From Megalobrama amblycephala (taxonomy: Eukaryota; Chordata; Actinopteri; Cypriniformes; Xenocyprididae), in NCBI RefSeq assembly GCF_018812025.1, contig NC_063050.1, forward strand, positions 58,106,147-58,170,146: DNA of 64,000 nt, written 5' to 3'. Position numbers and translations under genes: made by a program. The first letter of the stretch is position 1, and each line of letters begins with the position of its first letter. Of the stretch, positions 26,019-36,479 are shown piece by piece. Below the pieces are notes generated by a model. That model was not told the DNA's origin. It saw only the letters and a list, made by a program, of their open reading frames with translations, and made no database searches.

Positions 26019-26830
26019 TACAGTATCTCACAGAAGTGAGTATGCCCCTCACATTTTTGTAAATATTTTATTATATCTTGTCATGTGACAACACTGAAGA
26101 AATGACACTTTGCTACAATGTAAAGTAGTGAGTGTACAGCTTGTATAACAGTGTAACTTTGCTGTTCCCTCAAAATAACTCAACACACAGCCATTAATGT
26201 CTAAACCGCTGGCCACAAAAGTGAGTACACCCCTAAGTGAAAATGGCAAATTGGGCCTAATTAACCAAATTAGTCTCCCCAGTGTCATGTGACTCGTTAG
26301 TGTTACAAGGTCTCAGGTGTGAATGGGGAGCAGGTGTGTTAAATTTGGTGTTATCGCTCTCACTCTCTCATACTGGTCACTGGAAGTTCAACATGGCACC
26401 TCATGGCAAAGAACCCTCTGAGGATCTGAAAAAAAGAATTGCTGCTCTACATAAAGATGGCGTAGCTATAAGAAGATTGCCAAGAGCCTGAAACTGAGCT
26501 GCAGCACGGTGGCCAAGACCATACAGCGGTTTAACAGGACAGGTTCCACTCAGAACAGGCCTCGCCATGGTCGACCAAAGAAGTTGAGTGCACGTGCTCA
26601 GCGTCATATCCAGAGGTTGTGTTTAGGAAATAGACGTATGAGTGCTGCCAGCACTGCTGCAGAGGTTGAAGGGGTCGGGGGTCAGCCTGTCAGTGCTCAG
26701 ACCATACACCGCACACTGCATCAAACTGGTTTGCATGGCTGTCGTCCCAGAAGGAAGCCTCTTCTAAAGATGATGCACAGGAAAGCCCGCAAACAGTTTG
26801 CTGAAGACAAGCAGACTAAGGACATGGGTT
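26019..26830 (+). mobile_element. Tc1-like transposon fragment
   Basis: A left terminus CAGTATCTCACAGAAGTGAG and an inner repeat ACAAAAGTGAGTACACCCCT near 26216 form the IR/DR arrangement of fish Tc1 elements. The transposase start follows; after about 26826 the Tc1 sequence stops, so the right half and right terminal repeat are missing. Confidence 0.8.
26393..26826 (+). pseudogene. Tc1 transposase N-terminal DNA-binding part
   Basis: ATG at 26393 starts MAPHGKEPSEDLKKRIAALH, the usual Tc1 paired-like helix-turn-helix start. After a frameshift near 26475 the frame continues as LSCSTVAKTIQRFNRTGST, then NRPRHGRPKKLSARAQRHI and DKQTKDMGY. The GRPRR-like AT-hook is represented by HGRPKK. The DDE catalytic domain is absent. 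A dead fragment. Confidence 0.8.
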
Positions 26831-27197
26831 ACTAAATGGAAGAGGAGAGAGGGTCTGGTGAACCTAATGCCCAAGACTGATTGGGATCGCAACAGTCAAA
26901 GTATTTATTCCAGTTCCATCCAGTTGAGGAACGTATTCATCATGCTGGTATGGACGGTTTGTTGAGGAACTGTGCCACTGGCTGTTGTGTCAATCTCTAC
27001 TGACACTTCAGGGCTGCGTTGTCATCGTGTCTAGGCGCAGGTCCTCCATCTCACCTGGATTAAACAAATTTAAATTGTTTCTTTTTTTTATTTAAAAATT
27101 TAAAAAGTTTCCTTTCAAACGATACCAACCTTTTGACTCTCTTGAATTTTGGAGTTACAAGTCTTTACTTTGTGTCACTCAGAAAAAGAAACTCTGA
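26831..27197. other. Unassigned sequence
   Basis: No open frame or recognisable repeat end was found between the Tc1 fragment and the solo LTR. Confidence 0.4.
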
Positions 27198-27201
27198 ACA
27201 T

Positions 27202-29001
27202 TGTAGGGCCTCGCTCGACAGAACTTACCAATGACTTTATCAATGAACAACTGATCGAACAAAGCTTCATTTGACAAAGGATTCATTCGCTGACCCCAGA
27301 ATCCCCAGGGGCACTGGATAGCTCCTAATTTCAGCTAGTCAGCATTAAGAGAAGTGGTAACGTGACTTAAGAACAGAGAATATCTGTTCTGAGGCCTTCC
27401 TGATCACATTAAATTTATAGACGCTCACAAAACCCTTTTGTATCAAACGAACAGAACAGGAAACATTAATTAACGGACCTAAATGCACCAGGATCCTCAC
27501 AGACCTACCCTGATTAGGAATCCCTTTTTGACCCGGTCACTCGTGACTCCGGTCAAAGTTTAAACTCTATGCTTAAGGACTCAATCTTGAATCTCAAAAG
27601 GGACAATCATTTAAAGTATTAACTATATCCAGAATAACACTTGCTTTGATGTGATTACTAACATGTTGGAGTCAATGCAGTATATGTTTGTATTCCTGTA
27701 TGCATTTTCTTTCTCTTGTAATCATTGTTTTAATTAGGTCAGTCTAGTAATATGTGTGTAAGAAGTGTCATGTTTGAGTTCAAAATGCAGAATTTATAAT
27801 TCTCTGTAATTCTGTGTGAATGAAACATTGAAATTCAGTATCAGGAAAATATTAAGAAACTTTATAAAGTTGTTAATAAAACAGGAGAATGTTCCACAGA
27901 TATCACGCGATGTGATCAATAGACAATAGACGAGGCGCGTCTAATCTCCGTAGCAACGTCTCATTGGAGGATCACATCTGAAGGACGGAGCTAACTTCCT
28001 CCTTTAAAACTATGCTTTCCCAATAGCTAGTTGTCAGAAATGAGTCAGAAATCGGTCAGAAGTCGGACTGAAGCACAGTCGTTGAAGCCCAGTAGCCGAA
28101 GCACCGCTACTTTGACCACGGCGGAAAAGTCGCATGGGTCATTGAGAACTGATCCTTACTGGGGCTGATTTTCCATCTAACAGTCGCCGACTTCATCCAC
28201 GAGCCGCGCAGCTGACCATTCAACAGCCGTCACATCCAGACTCCAAAACACTCTGTGAAACATCTGACCAAAGTCTCCAAAGAAGAAAACTGCTCAGAAC
28301 AGCGCAACAACTTTAAAGCTTCCGCGCAACCCACGAAGGGCTTTCCCGAGAAGACGTCACCTGAAAGACAGCCAATCCAGAACGAGGCTCCGCTGCACAC
28401 GAGTCGCAGAACAACCCGATTACCTCAGCTGTCAGAGCAAACGCAGGTACAAGCAAACTTCTCTCTCTTGCTGGAAACTGGTGAAACTCCTTTAAACCTA
28501 AAGAATCAAGCCAAAGCTCTGCTTTTGTGATTTTCCTCAGGTTGCGATGTTTAGTTAGTATTTGGGACTTTCTTCATAACTCATATCAACTCCGTGAATG
28601 TGTGTGTGTGTGCGTATGAATGTGTGTGTGTGTTTAGCCTTAGTTTCCTGTAATCATTAGAAGTAGTCAATAAAGCTTGTTTTGATTTTCACATATACGA
28701 GTTTCTTGTGCTGTGTGTCAAATTACTGCCTTAAACTTAAAAGATCAAGTTACCTCTTGCTTATAATAATATAATAATTATAATCATAATAATCATAGTA
28801 AAATATTGTTACTGTTGGCCGCAGAATAATATTTTATCCAGAATTGGTAAAATACTTTAACCTCAGTTTTCGCTGGACAAATAATTGATGAAGTGTTAAA
28901 TATTAATTCTGAATCATTTACAGTGAATCATTTACAGTTGATTCAATTCTTATTCCCTGTAACAATTAAATTGAGCTAATAAATGACCTAAGGTCCCTAC
29001 A
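27202..29001 (+). mobile_element. Long solo LTR (1.8 kb), TSD ACAT
   Basis: TGTAGGGCC at the start and GGTCCCTACA at the end are inverted TG..CA termini; ACAT flanks both sides (27198-27201, 29002-29005). An AATAAA at about 28671, shortly before a TTTTGATTTTCACATATACG tract, supports plus orientation. No gag or pol follows. The 91-codon open frame at 28255-28530 inside it resembles nothing known. Confidence 0.7.
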
Positions 29002-29618
29002 ACATGTCTTCAGGACTTAAAGGGTTAATCAGTGACTGACAACATAATGACTGTTAAATGACTCATTATCAGGTGTCTTGTGTTTGATTTGAAGAAACTG
29101 AAGTTACGGATGTCATAAACTAAAATTACTGTTGTTCCCAGTATGACCGCTACTGATCTTATTTTTGTTTTTTTCCAAGATGGCGCCAGTGCACTCGGCA
29201 TGCCGTCTCTCTTGTGTGTTTCAGTCTGTAGTAACGTTACCTGTTCTGTTTGTTCTCTGTGTGGTGTTGCATTGATATCATGTAGACTCAGTGCTGACCT
29301 ACGATCGCCAAGCCCTATTTAACATCAAATGTTGTAATGGAAGCTGGTTACCTGAGAAACTGCCCAGTTCTCTACTCTCGCTCTCAATCCTCTTCCAATC
29401 AACCAGAGTGCGTTTACCAGCTATCCTGCTGTGTTCATCCTCTGCGGAAACGCCTCAGAAAGAGAGGTTGTCGTGGCAGTGTTCGAGTGAGAATTAGACG
29501 GGCGATTGCTTCCGCCTTAAAATTCTCAACCCAGTTTTCCCTGGATACATACAAATTGTTTATATTATATCCACCTGTTTCCGCGGGCCGCTACTGTAAA
29601 AGAGAACGTGGGTACAAC

Positions 29619-31311
29619 TTCCGGTGAGGCGGCGGAAGTAGCATACCAATGGTATTTAGTGTGCTAATTAGCGAAGAGGCTAAGTGTTTTTTGGATCATT
29701 GTTTACTTTGCAAAGTTGCAAATCTTTATGAGAGATGTCGTTACGGCGCTCAGGGACAACATTTCAGTTTAGTACATTTATTAGTTAATAATATCACAAT
29801 ACAATAAACAGTTTTCGTGCCCTTAATTGCTCTTTACTTTACTGACCTTCCACAACAGTGCTACTGCATGACTAGAGCATCCTGACCCTGAAATACATGA
29901 ACAACCCGCTGTCTGTACTTCACCTGTCTCTGATGCACCAAAGCCTTATGATGTTATATTTTACTCCTAACGTATCGTGCGTGCCAGAGCCAGTCGCGTT
30001 TCCACTGTATGCGATGCTAAAGGCTACTGATGTTAACCATTGCGATAAATACACACGTTTATGGAAAATATCAGAGACTGCTTGAGGGACGAAGACAATT
30101 CGTATATGATTATGATCGTGTATTTATTTAGTTTAATGTTTTATCCGTCTCTTCCCTGTGCCTGTTGATTCCTGACAAATGCATATCTTTCACAGATTCA
30201 CACACTCCGGTTAACTCGTATAACTCATAACTCCTGTTGCCTTCTCATGAGCTCCCTCTGTTGCTCTGGCTGAAAGGATCAGGATAGATAGACAAGAGAT
30301 CGTGCAAACATCCTCGCATTGCAATCATCGCATAATTTAGAGGAAAATAAATAGAAATGCTCAGAAAAGTGACGTAAACATAGGGTATGTTATCAATAGG
30401 GCTGCACGATTAATCGCATGCTATTCTCACGCGCATTTCGTCAGTAAAGCCGGTTCCCTGATTACCGCTAAATCACCATCACCTGCTTTCAAATGAAGCG
30501 GCATTTAATAGACGGAGCCGTAGGTCACTGAAAAGCCACGCAATATCGCGTTCATATCGCAGATGAATCGCCTGCGATAATGAACGCGATATTGCGTGGC
30601 TTGTCCGTGAACTACGGCTCCGTCTATTAAAAGGCGCTCCGTTTAAAAACAGGTGATGGCGATTTAGCGGTAATCAGGGAACCGGCTTTACTGACGAAAT
30701 GCGCGTGAGAATAGCATGCGATTAATCGTGCAGCCCTAGTTATCAATATATTTCTAAATGTGTAGCCTTTGGATTTAAAAGCCTTAGTGGAGTTGTTTTG
30801 TGCATTCTCGTGATCGTAAATAAATGGAAGCAGGCGCAACTGAATAGGTCTGTTAGATTTAGCATGATTGATCTGCACTCCTGACATAAATTAATATTAA
30901 TGTAACATTTTTTATTGTAAAACATTGTTCAAATATTTATGCTGGAATCTTAAATCTTTAAGTAAAAAACAAACGTTCGCAAGTTTGGATCGTTAAATCT
31001 TGAATGACTGTCAAATGTTGAATGAATGAGTGTCACGTCCAGCTTGTTTACTTCGAACCGGAAGACGCTCCCACGTTTGACGCAAGGCCTCATGGGGCGT
31101 AGGAAACTTGTGGATATTGTTTATATATTTTTTTTTTTGCACTTTGTCTATCTTGTAAATTTGTATATTATTATTTTATTCTTTTTATTTTATGTGTCTT
31201 GTCTTGTCGCTGTCACTCTGTTGCACTGTGGAGCTTCTGTCACTAAAACAAATTCCTAGTATGTGTAAACAACATACCTGGCAATAAAGCTCTTTCTGAT
31301 TCTGATTCTGA
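29619..31311 (+). mobile_element. Non-LTR element with (TTCTGA)n tail inserted in the LINE, TSD TACAAC
   Basis: TACAAC occurs at 29613-29618 and 31312-31317. The right end has GGCAATAAAGCTCTTTCTGA followed by TTCTGATTCTGA, the tail style of fish non-LTR elements. No RT is recognisable in the body, so it is non-autonomous or degraded; a palindromic hAT MITE is nested at 30397. Confidence 0.6.
30397..30738. mobile_element. Near-perfect palindromic hAT MITE, TSD GTTATCAA
   Basis: Ends TAGGGCTGCACGATTAATCG are mirrored; the two arms of about 150 bases match with few mismatches around a short loop near 30560. GTTATCAA flanks it exactly (30389-30396, 30739-30746). Confidence 0.9.
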
Positions 31312-31459
31312 TACAACATATTTGGAGGGGCATAATCTGGCGCGATGCTCTTTGGATTATATATGCTTTTCATCTTCCAGTTTTCGGTGATTCTTCTACC
31401 TTAAACGCTTTGCCGCGTTCATTCGCGTCTGGTGTGAACGCACCATTAGCCAGAGAGGA

Positions 31460-32710
31460 GTGGAACGTTTAAATCTTCGGCAACTGGATTTTGTTCGACT
31501 GGATCGGAACCCGGAACTACAGTCTCATCTCAACATGGCCCTAGTCAATGCTAGGTCCGTGTGCAACAAGACCTTTATTTTAAATGACTTTTATACTGGA
31601 CGCAACTTGGATATCCTTTTCCTGACGGAGACGTGGGCCTCTGGCGGTGAGTCGTCAGTTTTTGAAGAACTGTGTCTGCCAGGCTGTTGTTTTATTAGTA
31701 CACCACGATGTACTGGCAAAGGCGGTGGGGTTGCCATGTTTTTGAAACAAACCCTTAACGTATGTCCCGTTTCTGTCGGGAGTTATGCATCATTTGAGTT
31801 ACAATGTATTGTGCTTGAGTTTGATTCCACTGCAGTGTTCTGTGCGCTTATTTATAGGCCACCTAATGTTGACAGTGCTTTTATACGAGAGTTTTGTGAA
31901 TTTGTAACTCATATCATGCCATCATATGATCAGCTGTTATTATTGGGGGATTTTAATATACATGTGTGCTGCCCAGGTCGACCCTTGGTCAGTGAATTTG
32001 GTAATATTTTGGAATCTTTTGGTTTTATGCAACATATAAATGGAGCAATTCATATCCATGGTCACATGCTGGACCTTATTTTGTCAAATGGTGTTGCTGT
32101 AGAAGATGTAAACATAGAGGATGTCTCCTTCTCTGATCACAGCCCTATTGTTTTTAATGTCCATGCTGAGAATTCTGCAGTTATGGAAAAACATCTGGGC
32201 CATTACTCTCGTTGTATAAATTCATCTATTCCTCCTCAGTTTAGTGAAATCTATCATGATAACGCTGTTGAAGGATCTATTCTGAATGCTGTTGAGTCTT
32301 CCATTGGACCTGATGAACTGACTTCTCTTCTCTATACATCTTGTTCTAATATTTTAGATGCTATTGCACCTTTTAAGTTAAAGTCACCCAGGCAGAAATC
32401 TTATTACTGGCTCGACGATAATGCTCGCTCTCTCAGGCGGGCATGTCGTCAAGCGGAGAGGAAATGGAAACAGGATTCGTTAACTGTGTCTCTTGAGTTT
32501 TTCAAAGAATGTTTGCTTAACTTTCAGAAAGCTGCAAAATCAGCTAGGTCTAAGTATTTTTCAGGTTTGATTACTACACACTCTCATAGACCTAGAATTC
32601 TGTTTTCCACGATTAATTCAATAATTAATCCAGGTTGTTAGTTTCATGTGGAACCCTCAACCGAACTCTGTGAAAAATTTCTAGTTTTTTTCAGATAAAG
32701 TGTTAGCTAT
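31460..32710 (+). pseudogene. L2-like ORF2, endonuclease part
   Basis: An apurinic-type endonuclease domain spans most of a 393-codon frame: NARSV, FLTETWA, GGGVAMF, YRPP, LLGDFNIHV, MLDLILSNG and SDHSPIVF are the usual blocks in order. It ends with the linker region; a frameshift near 32640-32690 precedes the FFSDKVLAI segment that meets the insertion at 32711. Removing 32711-34130 joins KVLAI to RSSFTLQSS in one frame. Confidence 0.85.
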
Positions 32711-32791
32711 CCATGGGTTTCATGTGACGTCACTGTATTCTATCGCCGCCATATTTGTGTCCGGTCACAGCTGCGCGCTCTGTTTAAGTCT

Positions 32792-33088
32792 ATGGTGACA
32801 GCAGCTACAACTACCAGAGGAAGGCCAATGAAACACTCTCAGAAGGTTCACAACAAGTTTATAATATATCTGGGATATGTGGTGCTGTTAGCCGTTTCAA
32901 CAGTCGTCAGAACTACACATTTATTTGATCCCAAAGGAGTTAGATCGGCGGAATTATTGGCTTCATTCAGAAAGGACGACACCACTGGCAGCCAAACAGC
33001 AACGCACAACATTAATAACTGCTGGGACTGTCATTTACATAAGATTATAATTGTATACAATATTGTATTAAAATATTGTGAATTCTAG
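32792..33088 (+). other. 98-codon open frame in left arm of the foldback element
   Basis: Begins MVTAATTTRGRPMKHSQKVH. The mirrored copy at 33750-34046 (minus) differs at only four residues, with no stops. I recognise no domain; it may simply be open by chance in a young duplicated arm. Confidence 0.3.
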
Positions 33089-33749
33089 TTGCTGTGTTTC
33101 GGCGTGTTATTACAGGATGAACAAATTCACGACACGAGCTGACTACATTACTTAGTTCAAGTACATGCGTGCATGATTTTGTGCAAATATAAGTTGTAAT
33201 TTTATGTCTATCTTGTATAAATATATATGAATTACCTTATATAGGATGTGTTCCGTTGAGTTAATTAACTTTGTTTACGGGTTTTTATTCTCTTCAGCTT
33301 CAGCGTGCGCAGCTCAAACAGCAATGATTAAGTCATTAAAATGTTTACAGTAATATTAAAACTTTCATATTTTTTTTAAAAAAATGAATGCATTATTTTT
33401 AATAACTAGCTCTTATATTGTTCTTGTATTATATTCAGCAACACATGGTTTGATTAATAAGGATCACGACCAATAACAGATTTTTTTCTCAAATCATCTC
33501 ATTTTGATAGTAGCCTATTATTTGAGCTGCGCGCGCTGAATGAACACCCGTAAAATGAAGCGCTTTAAGTTAATTAACTCAACGGAACACATCCTATATA
33601 GGGTAATTCATATATATTTATACAAGATAGACATAAAATTACAACTTATATTTGCACAAAATCATGCACGCGTGTACTTGAACTAAGTAATGTAGTCAGC
33701 TCGTGTCGTGAATTTGTTCATCCTGTAATAACACGCCGAAACACAGCAA

Positions 33750-34046
33750 CTAGAATTCACAATATTTTAATACAATATTGTATACAATTATAATCTTATG
33801 TAAATGACAGTCCCAGCAGTTATTAATGTTGTGCGTTGCTGTTTGGCTGCCAGTGGTGTGGTCCTTTCTGAATGAAGCCAATAATTCTGCCGATCTAACT
33901 CCTTTGGGATCAAATAAATATGTAGTTCTGACGACTGTTGAAACGGCTAACAGCACCACATATCCCAGACATATTGTAAATTTGTTGTGAACCTTCTGAG
34001 AGTGTTTCATTGGCCTTCCTCTGGTTGTTGTAGCTGCTGTCACCAT
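33750..34046 (-). other. Mirrored 98-codon open frame in right arm
   Basis: Inverted copy of the frame at 32792-33088, four amino-acid differences (I/T, Y/C, H/Y, D/H). No family recognised. Confidence 0.3.
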
Positions 34047-34130
34047 AGACTTAAACAGAGCGCGCAGCTGTGACCGGACACAAATATGGCGGCGGGCATA
34101 GCGGAAGTGACGTCTTTGAAACCCATGGAT

Positions 34131-36250
34131 TCGCTCCTCTTTTACCTTGCAGTCATCAGATCTGTCACTGTTTTTGCTGGCAAGTCCAGCTTCCTTTTCT
34201 TGTTTTCAAAATGTTTCTTTGAGGGAACGCTGTGATTTGGTCAATAAGATGAAGAAAACGGCCTCTTCACTTGATGTCATTCCTTCTGAGATTATTAAGG
34301 CCTCTTTTTCTGAAATCGGTACTTCCATTCAGTCATTGATTAACTCGTCTCTAACTGCTGGGGTTGTCCCGAAATGTTTCAAGCATGCTGTAATTCAACC
34401 TTTGCTTAAGAAACAGGGTTTGGAGGAAAATTGCCTTGGTAATTATCGGCCTGTCTCTAAGCTTTCATTTCTATCTAAACTTTAAGAAAAAGTTGTATAT
34501 TCACAATTGATTTCCTTTTTGAATGCAGCTAAATTAACAGAACCTCTCCAATCTGGTTTCTCTGCTCATCATAGCACTGAGTCTGCTTTGCTTAAAGTAT
34601 TCAATGACATTTTGCTTGCAGTGGATAGTGGTAAAAATTCAGTTCTCCTCCTTCTTGATCTTACAGCTGCTTTTGATACAGTTGATCGTGATATTCTGCT
34701 CTGCCGGTTAGAAAATCTGTTTGGTATTGGAGGTATTGCTTTGCAGTGGTTCAACTCATATCTTAGAGACAGGTCTTTTTCTATTGAGTTAGGTAAGTTT
34801 TCTTCATCTGTTGCTTCGATTATCTGTTGAGTGCCTCAATGATCCATTTTAGGGCCACTTCTTTTTAATTTATATATGCGACCTTTGGGAGACATTATTA
34901 AGAGACACAATGTTTCATTTCATCTATATGCTGATGATACCCAGTTGTACATACCATTGAAAGCTGACGATTCCATTCAACCCTTATTGGCCTGCCTTGG
35001 GGACATCAAGAAATGGCTGTCCAATAGTTTTCTTCGACTAAATGAAAATAAAACGGAAGTAATCGTCTTTGGTCCCCCTAAGTTGAGAAGTGGTCTCCTA
35101 AATGAGCTTGGCAAGCATTTCCCCTCAGTCTCCTCCCAGGTTAGGAATCTTGGTGTCATTCTGGACTCTGAACTTTGCTTAACTAAGCAAATTAATACAG
35201 TTGTCAAGAACAGTTTTTATCAGTTACGGATCATCTCGAGACTGAAATCATTTTTAACTTTTAATGACCTGGAGAAAGTCATTCATGCTTTTATTACCTC
35301 CTGCCTGGACTACTGTAATTGTCACGGGTCAGGGTGTGTCGCCAGTTCGTCTCTGTTGTTTATTAGTGTCCTGTCATTTTCTGCAGCTCATGATTCGGGC
35401 AATCAGCGTTGCCTTAGCACTTTGTGCACAATCACGAGCTGATCTCCCTCACCTGTCACTCGTTTCCCTTTCCCTATTTATTCCCAGCTGTGTCTTCCTT
35501 TTGTTGTCAGTTGATCACTATGTTGTGTCGCGAGGATGTGTTTTTGTCTGTGTTCTCTGTCTGTGTTCTCTGTCTGTGCTCTCTGTCTTGTGTTTGTGCT
35601 CTCGTGACTTACCTGCTATTTTGCTGTTGTGCTCAGGACCCTAAGACGAGGAGTCTGTAGCGGGACTTTATCTCCTGCTGGCGTCCTGTTTCATCGGTGA
35701 TCTCCCAAGTCTGTGTATCCGCTTTTGATGTGCGGAGAACACGGGAATCACCATACAGTTTCTTCATGTTCACGTTTCACGTTGTCATCAAGATTTCCTA
35801 AATAAACGTTTCACTTTGTTCACTGCATTTGAGTCTTCTATTTAGTTGAACCCTGACAGTAATTCATTATATCTGGGTCTTCCTCAGTCATCCATTGCAC
35901 GCTTACAGATGGTACATAATGCTGCTGCAAGACTGTTGACCGGGGCAAAGAAAACAGATCACATTACACCAATTTTAGCCTCTCTTCATTGGCTTCCTGT
36001 CTATTTTAGAATTCAATTTAAAATTTTAGTGTTTGTTTTCAAAGCTCTTAATGGTCAAGCCCCATCTTATCTCTCAGACCATCTTATTCCTTTTTCATCC
36101 TCCAGATCTCTAAGATCTTCTGATAGAGCTGTCTTAGTTGTCCCTCGTTCACGCTTAAAAACGAAGGGTGATAGTGCTTTTTCTATTGCGGCCCCCGTCT
36201 CTGGAACTTCCACTGGACATTCACCTTGCACCTTCTGTTACAACTTTTAA
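34131..36250 (+). pseudogene. L2-like ORF2, reverse-transcriptase part
   Basis: RT blocks in order: [63 protein letters not shown] (active site YADD) and the C-terminal CLDYCNSL segment, then QMVHNAAARLLT and SLHWLPV. In-frame stops at 34483-34485 and near 34828-34840 and a solo LTR at 35320-35858 break it. Removing the LTR and one GTAAT restores YCN-SLYLGLPQ exactly. Confidence 0.85.
35320..35858 (+). mobile_element. Solo LTR inside the LINE RT, TSD GTAAT
   Basis: Starts TGTCACGGGTCAGG and ends TTGAACCCTGACA; GTAAT at 35315-35319 and 35859-35863. AATAAA at about 35801 fits plus orientation. Its excision restores the LINE reading frame, which fixes both borders. Confidence 0.85.
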
Positions 36251-36479
36251 AATGAAGTTGAAAATATATCTTTATTCCCAGGCATTTTAAATGGGATTTT
36301 ATCTATGTTCCATTGTTTTATTGTATCATCTGTTTTGTTTTATTTTATGCTTATCTTTGACTTTGTTCAGCACTTTGGTCAGCTTTGCTGTGATAAATGT
36401 GCTATATAAATAAACTTTACTTGCTTGCTTACTTACTGTTTTGTAAACATTGTATTCAGCATCTGCTGCTTCTCCTCAG

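Larger units (their letters stand above)
32711..34128. mobile_element. 1.4-kb foldback element with mirrored 98-codon frames, AT target duplication
   Basis: CCATGGGTTTCA at the left and TGAAACCCATGG at the right; arms of about 600 bases (32711-33320 and 33525-34128) are near-identical inverted copies, spacer about 200 bases. AT is found on both sides (32709-32710, 34129-34130), and removing the element plus one AT restores the LINE frame. Each arm has the same 98-codon frame (32792-33088 plus, 34046-33750 minus). A 2-bp AT duplication is, as I recall, a feature of the ISL2EU group, but the superfamily is not proven. Confidence 0.75.
29134..36432 (+). mobile_element. L2-like LINE (ORF2), carrying three later insertions
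   Basis: A possible 8-bp duplication TTACTGTT lies at 29126-29133 and 36433-36440. The LINE begins with a short leader and an Arg-rich conserved start (about 29430-29510), is interrupted at 29619, resumes at 31318 with the endonuclease, is interrupted again at 32711 and 35320, and ends in a CTATATAAATAAACTTTACT tail with ACTTGCTTGCTTACTT repeats. Removing inserts leaves about 3.6 kb. It ends about 45 bases before the USP catalytic exon. Several in-frame stops show it is dead. Confidence 0.75.

Noticed and set aside
28255..28530. 91-codon frame inside the 1.8-kb solo LTR as a gene
   Set aside because: No splice or domain support and wholly inside LTR sequence.
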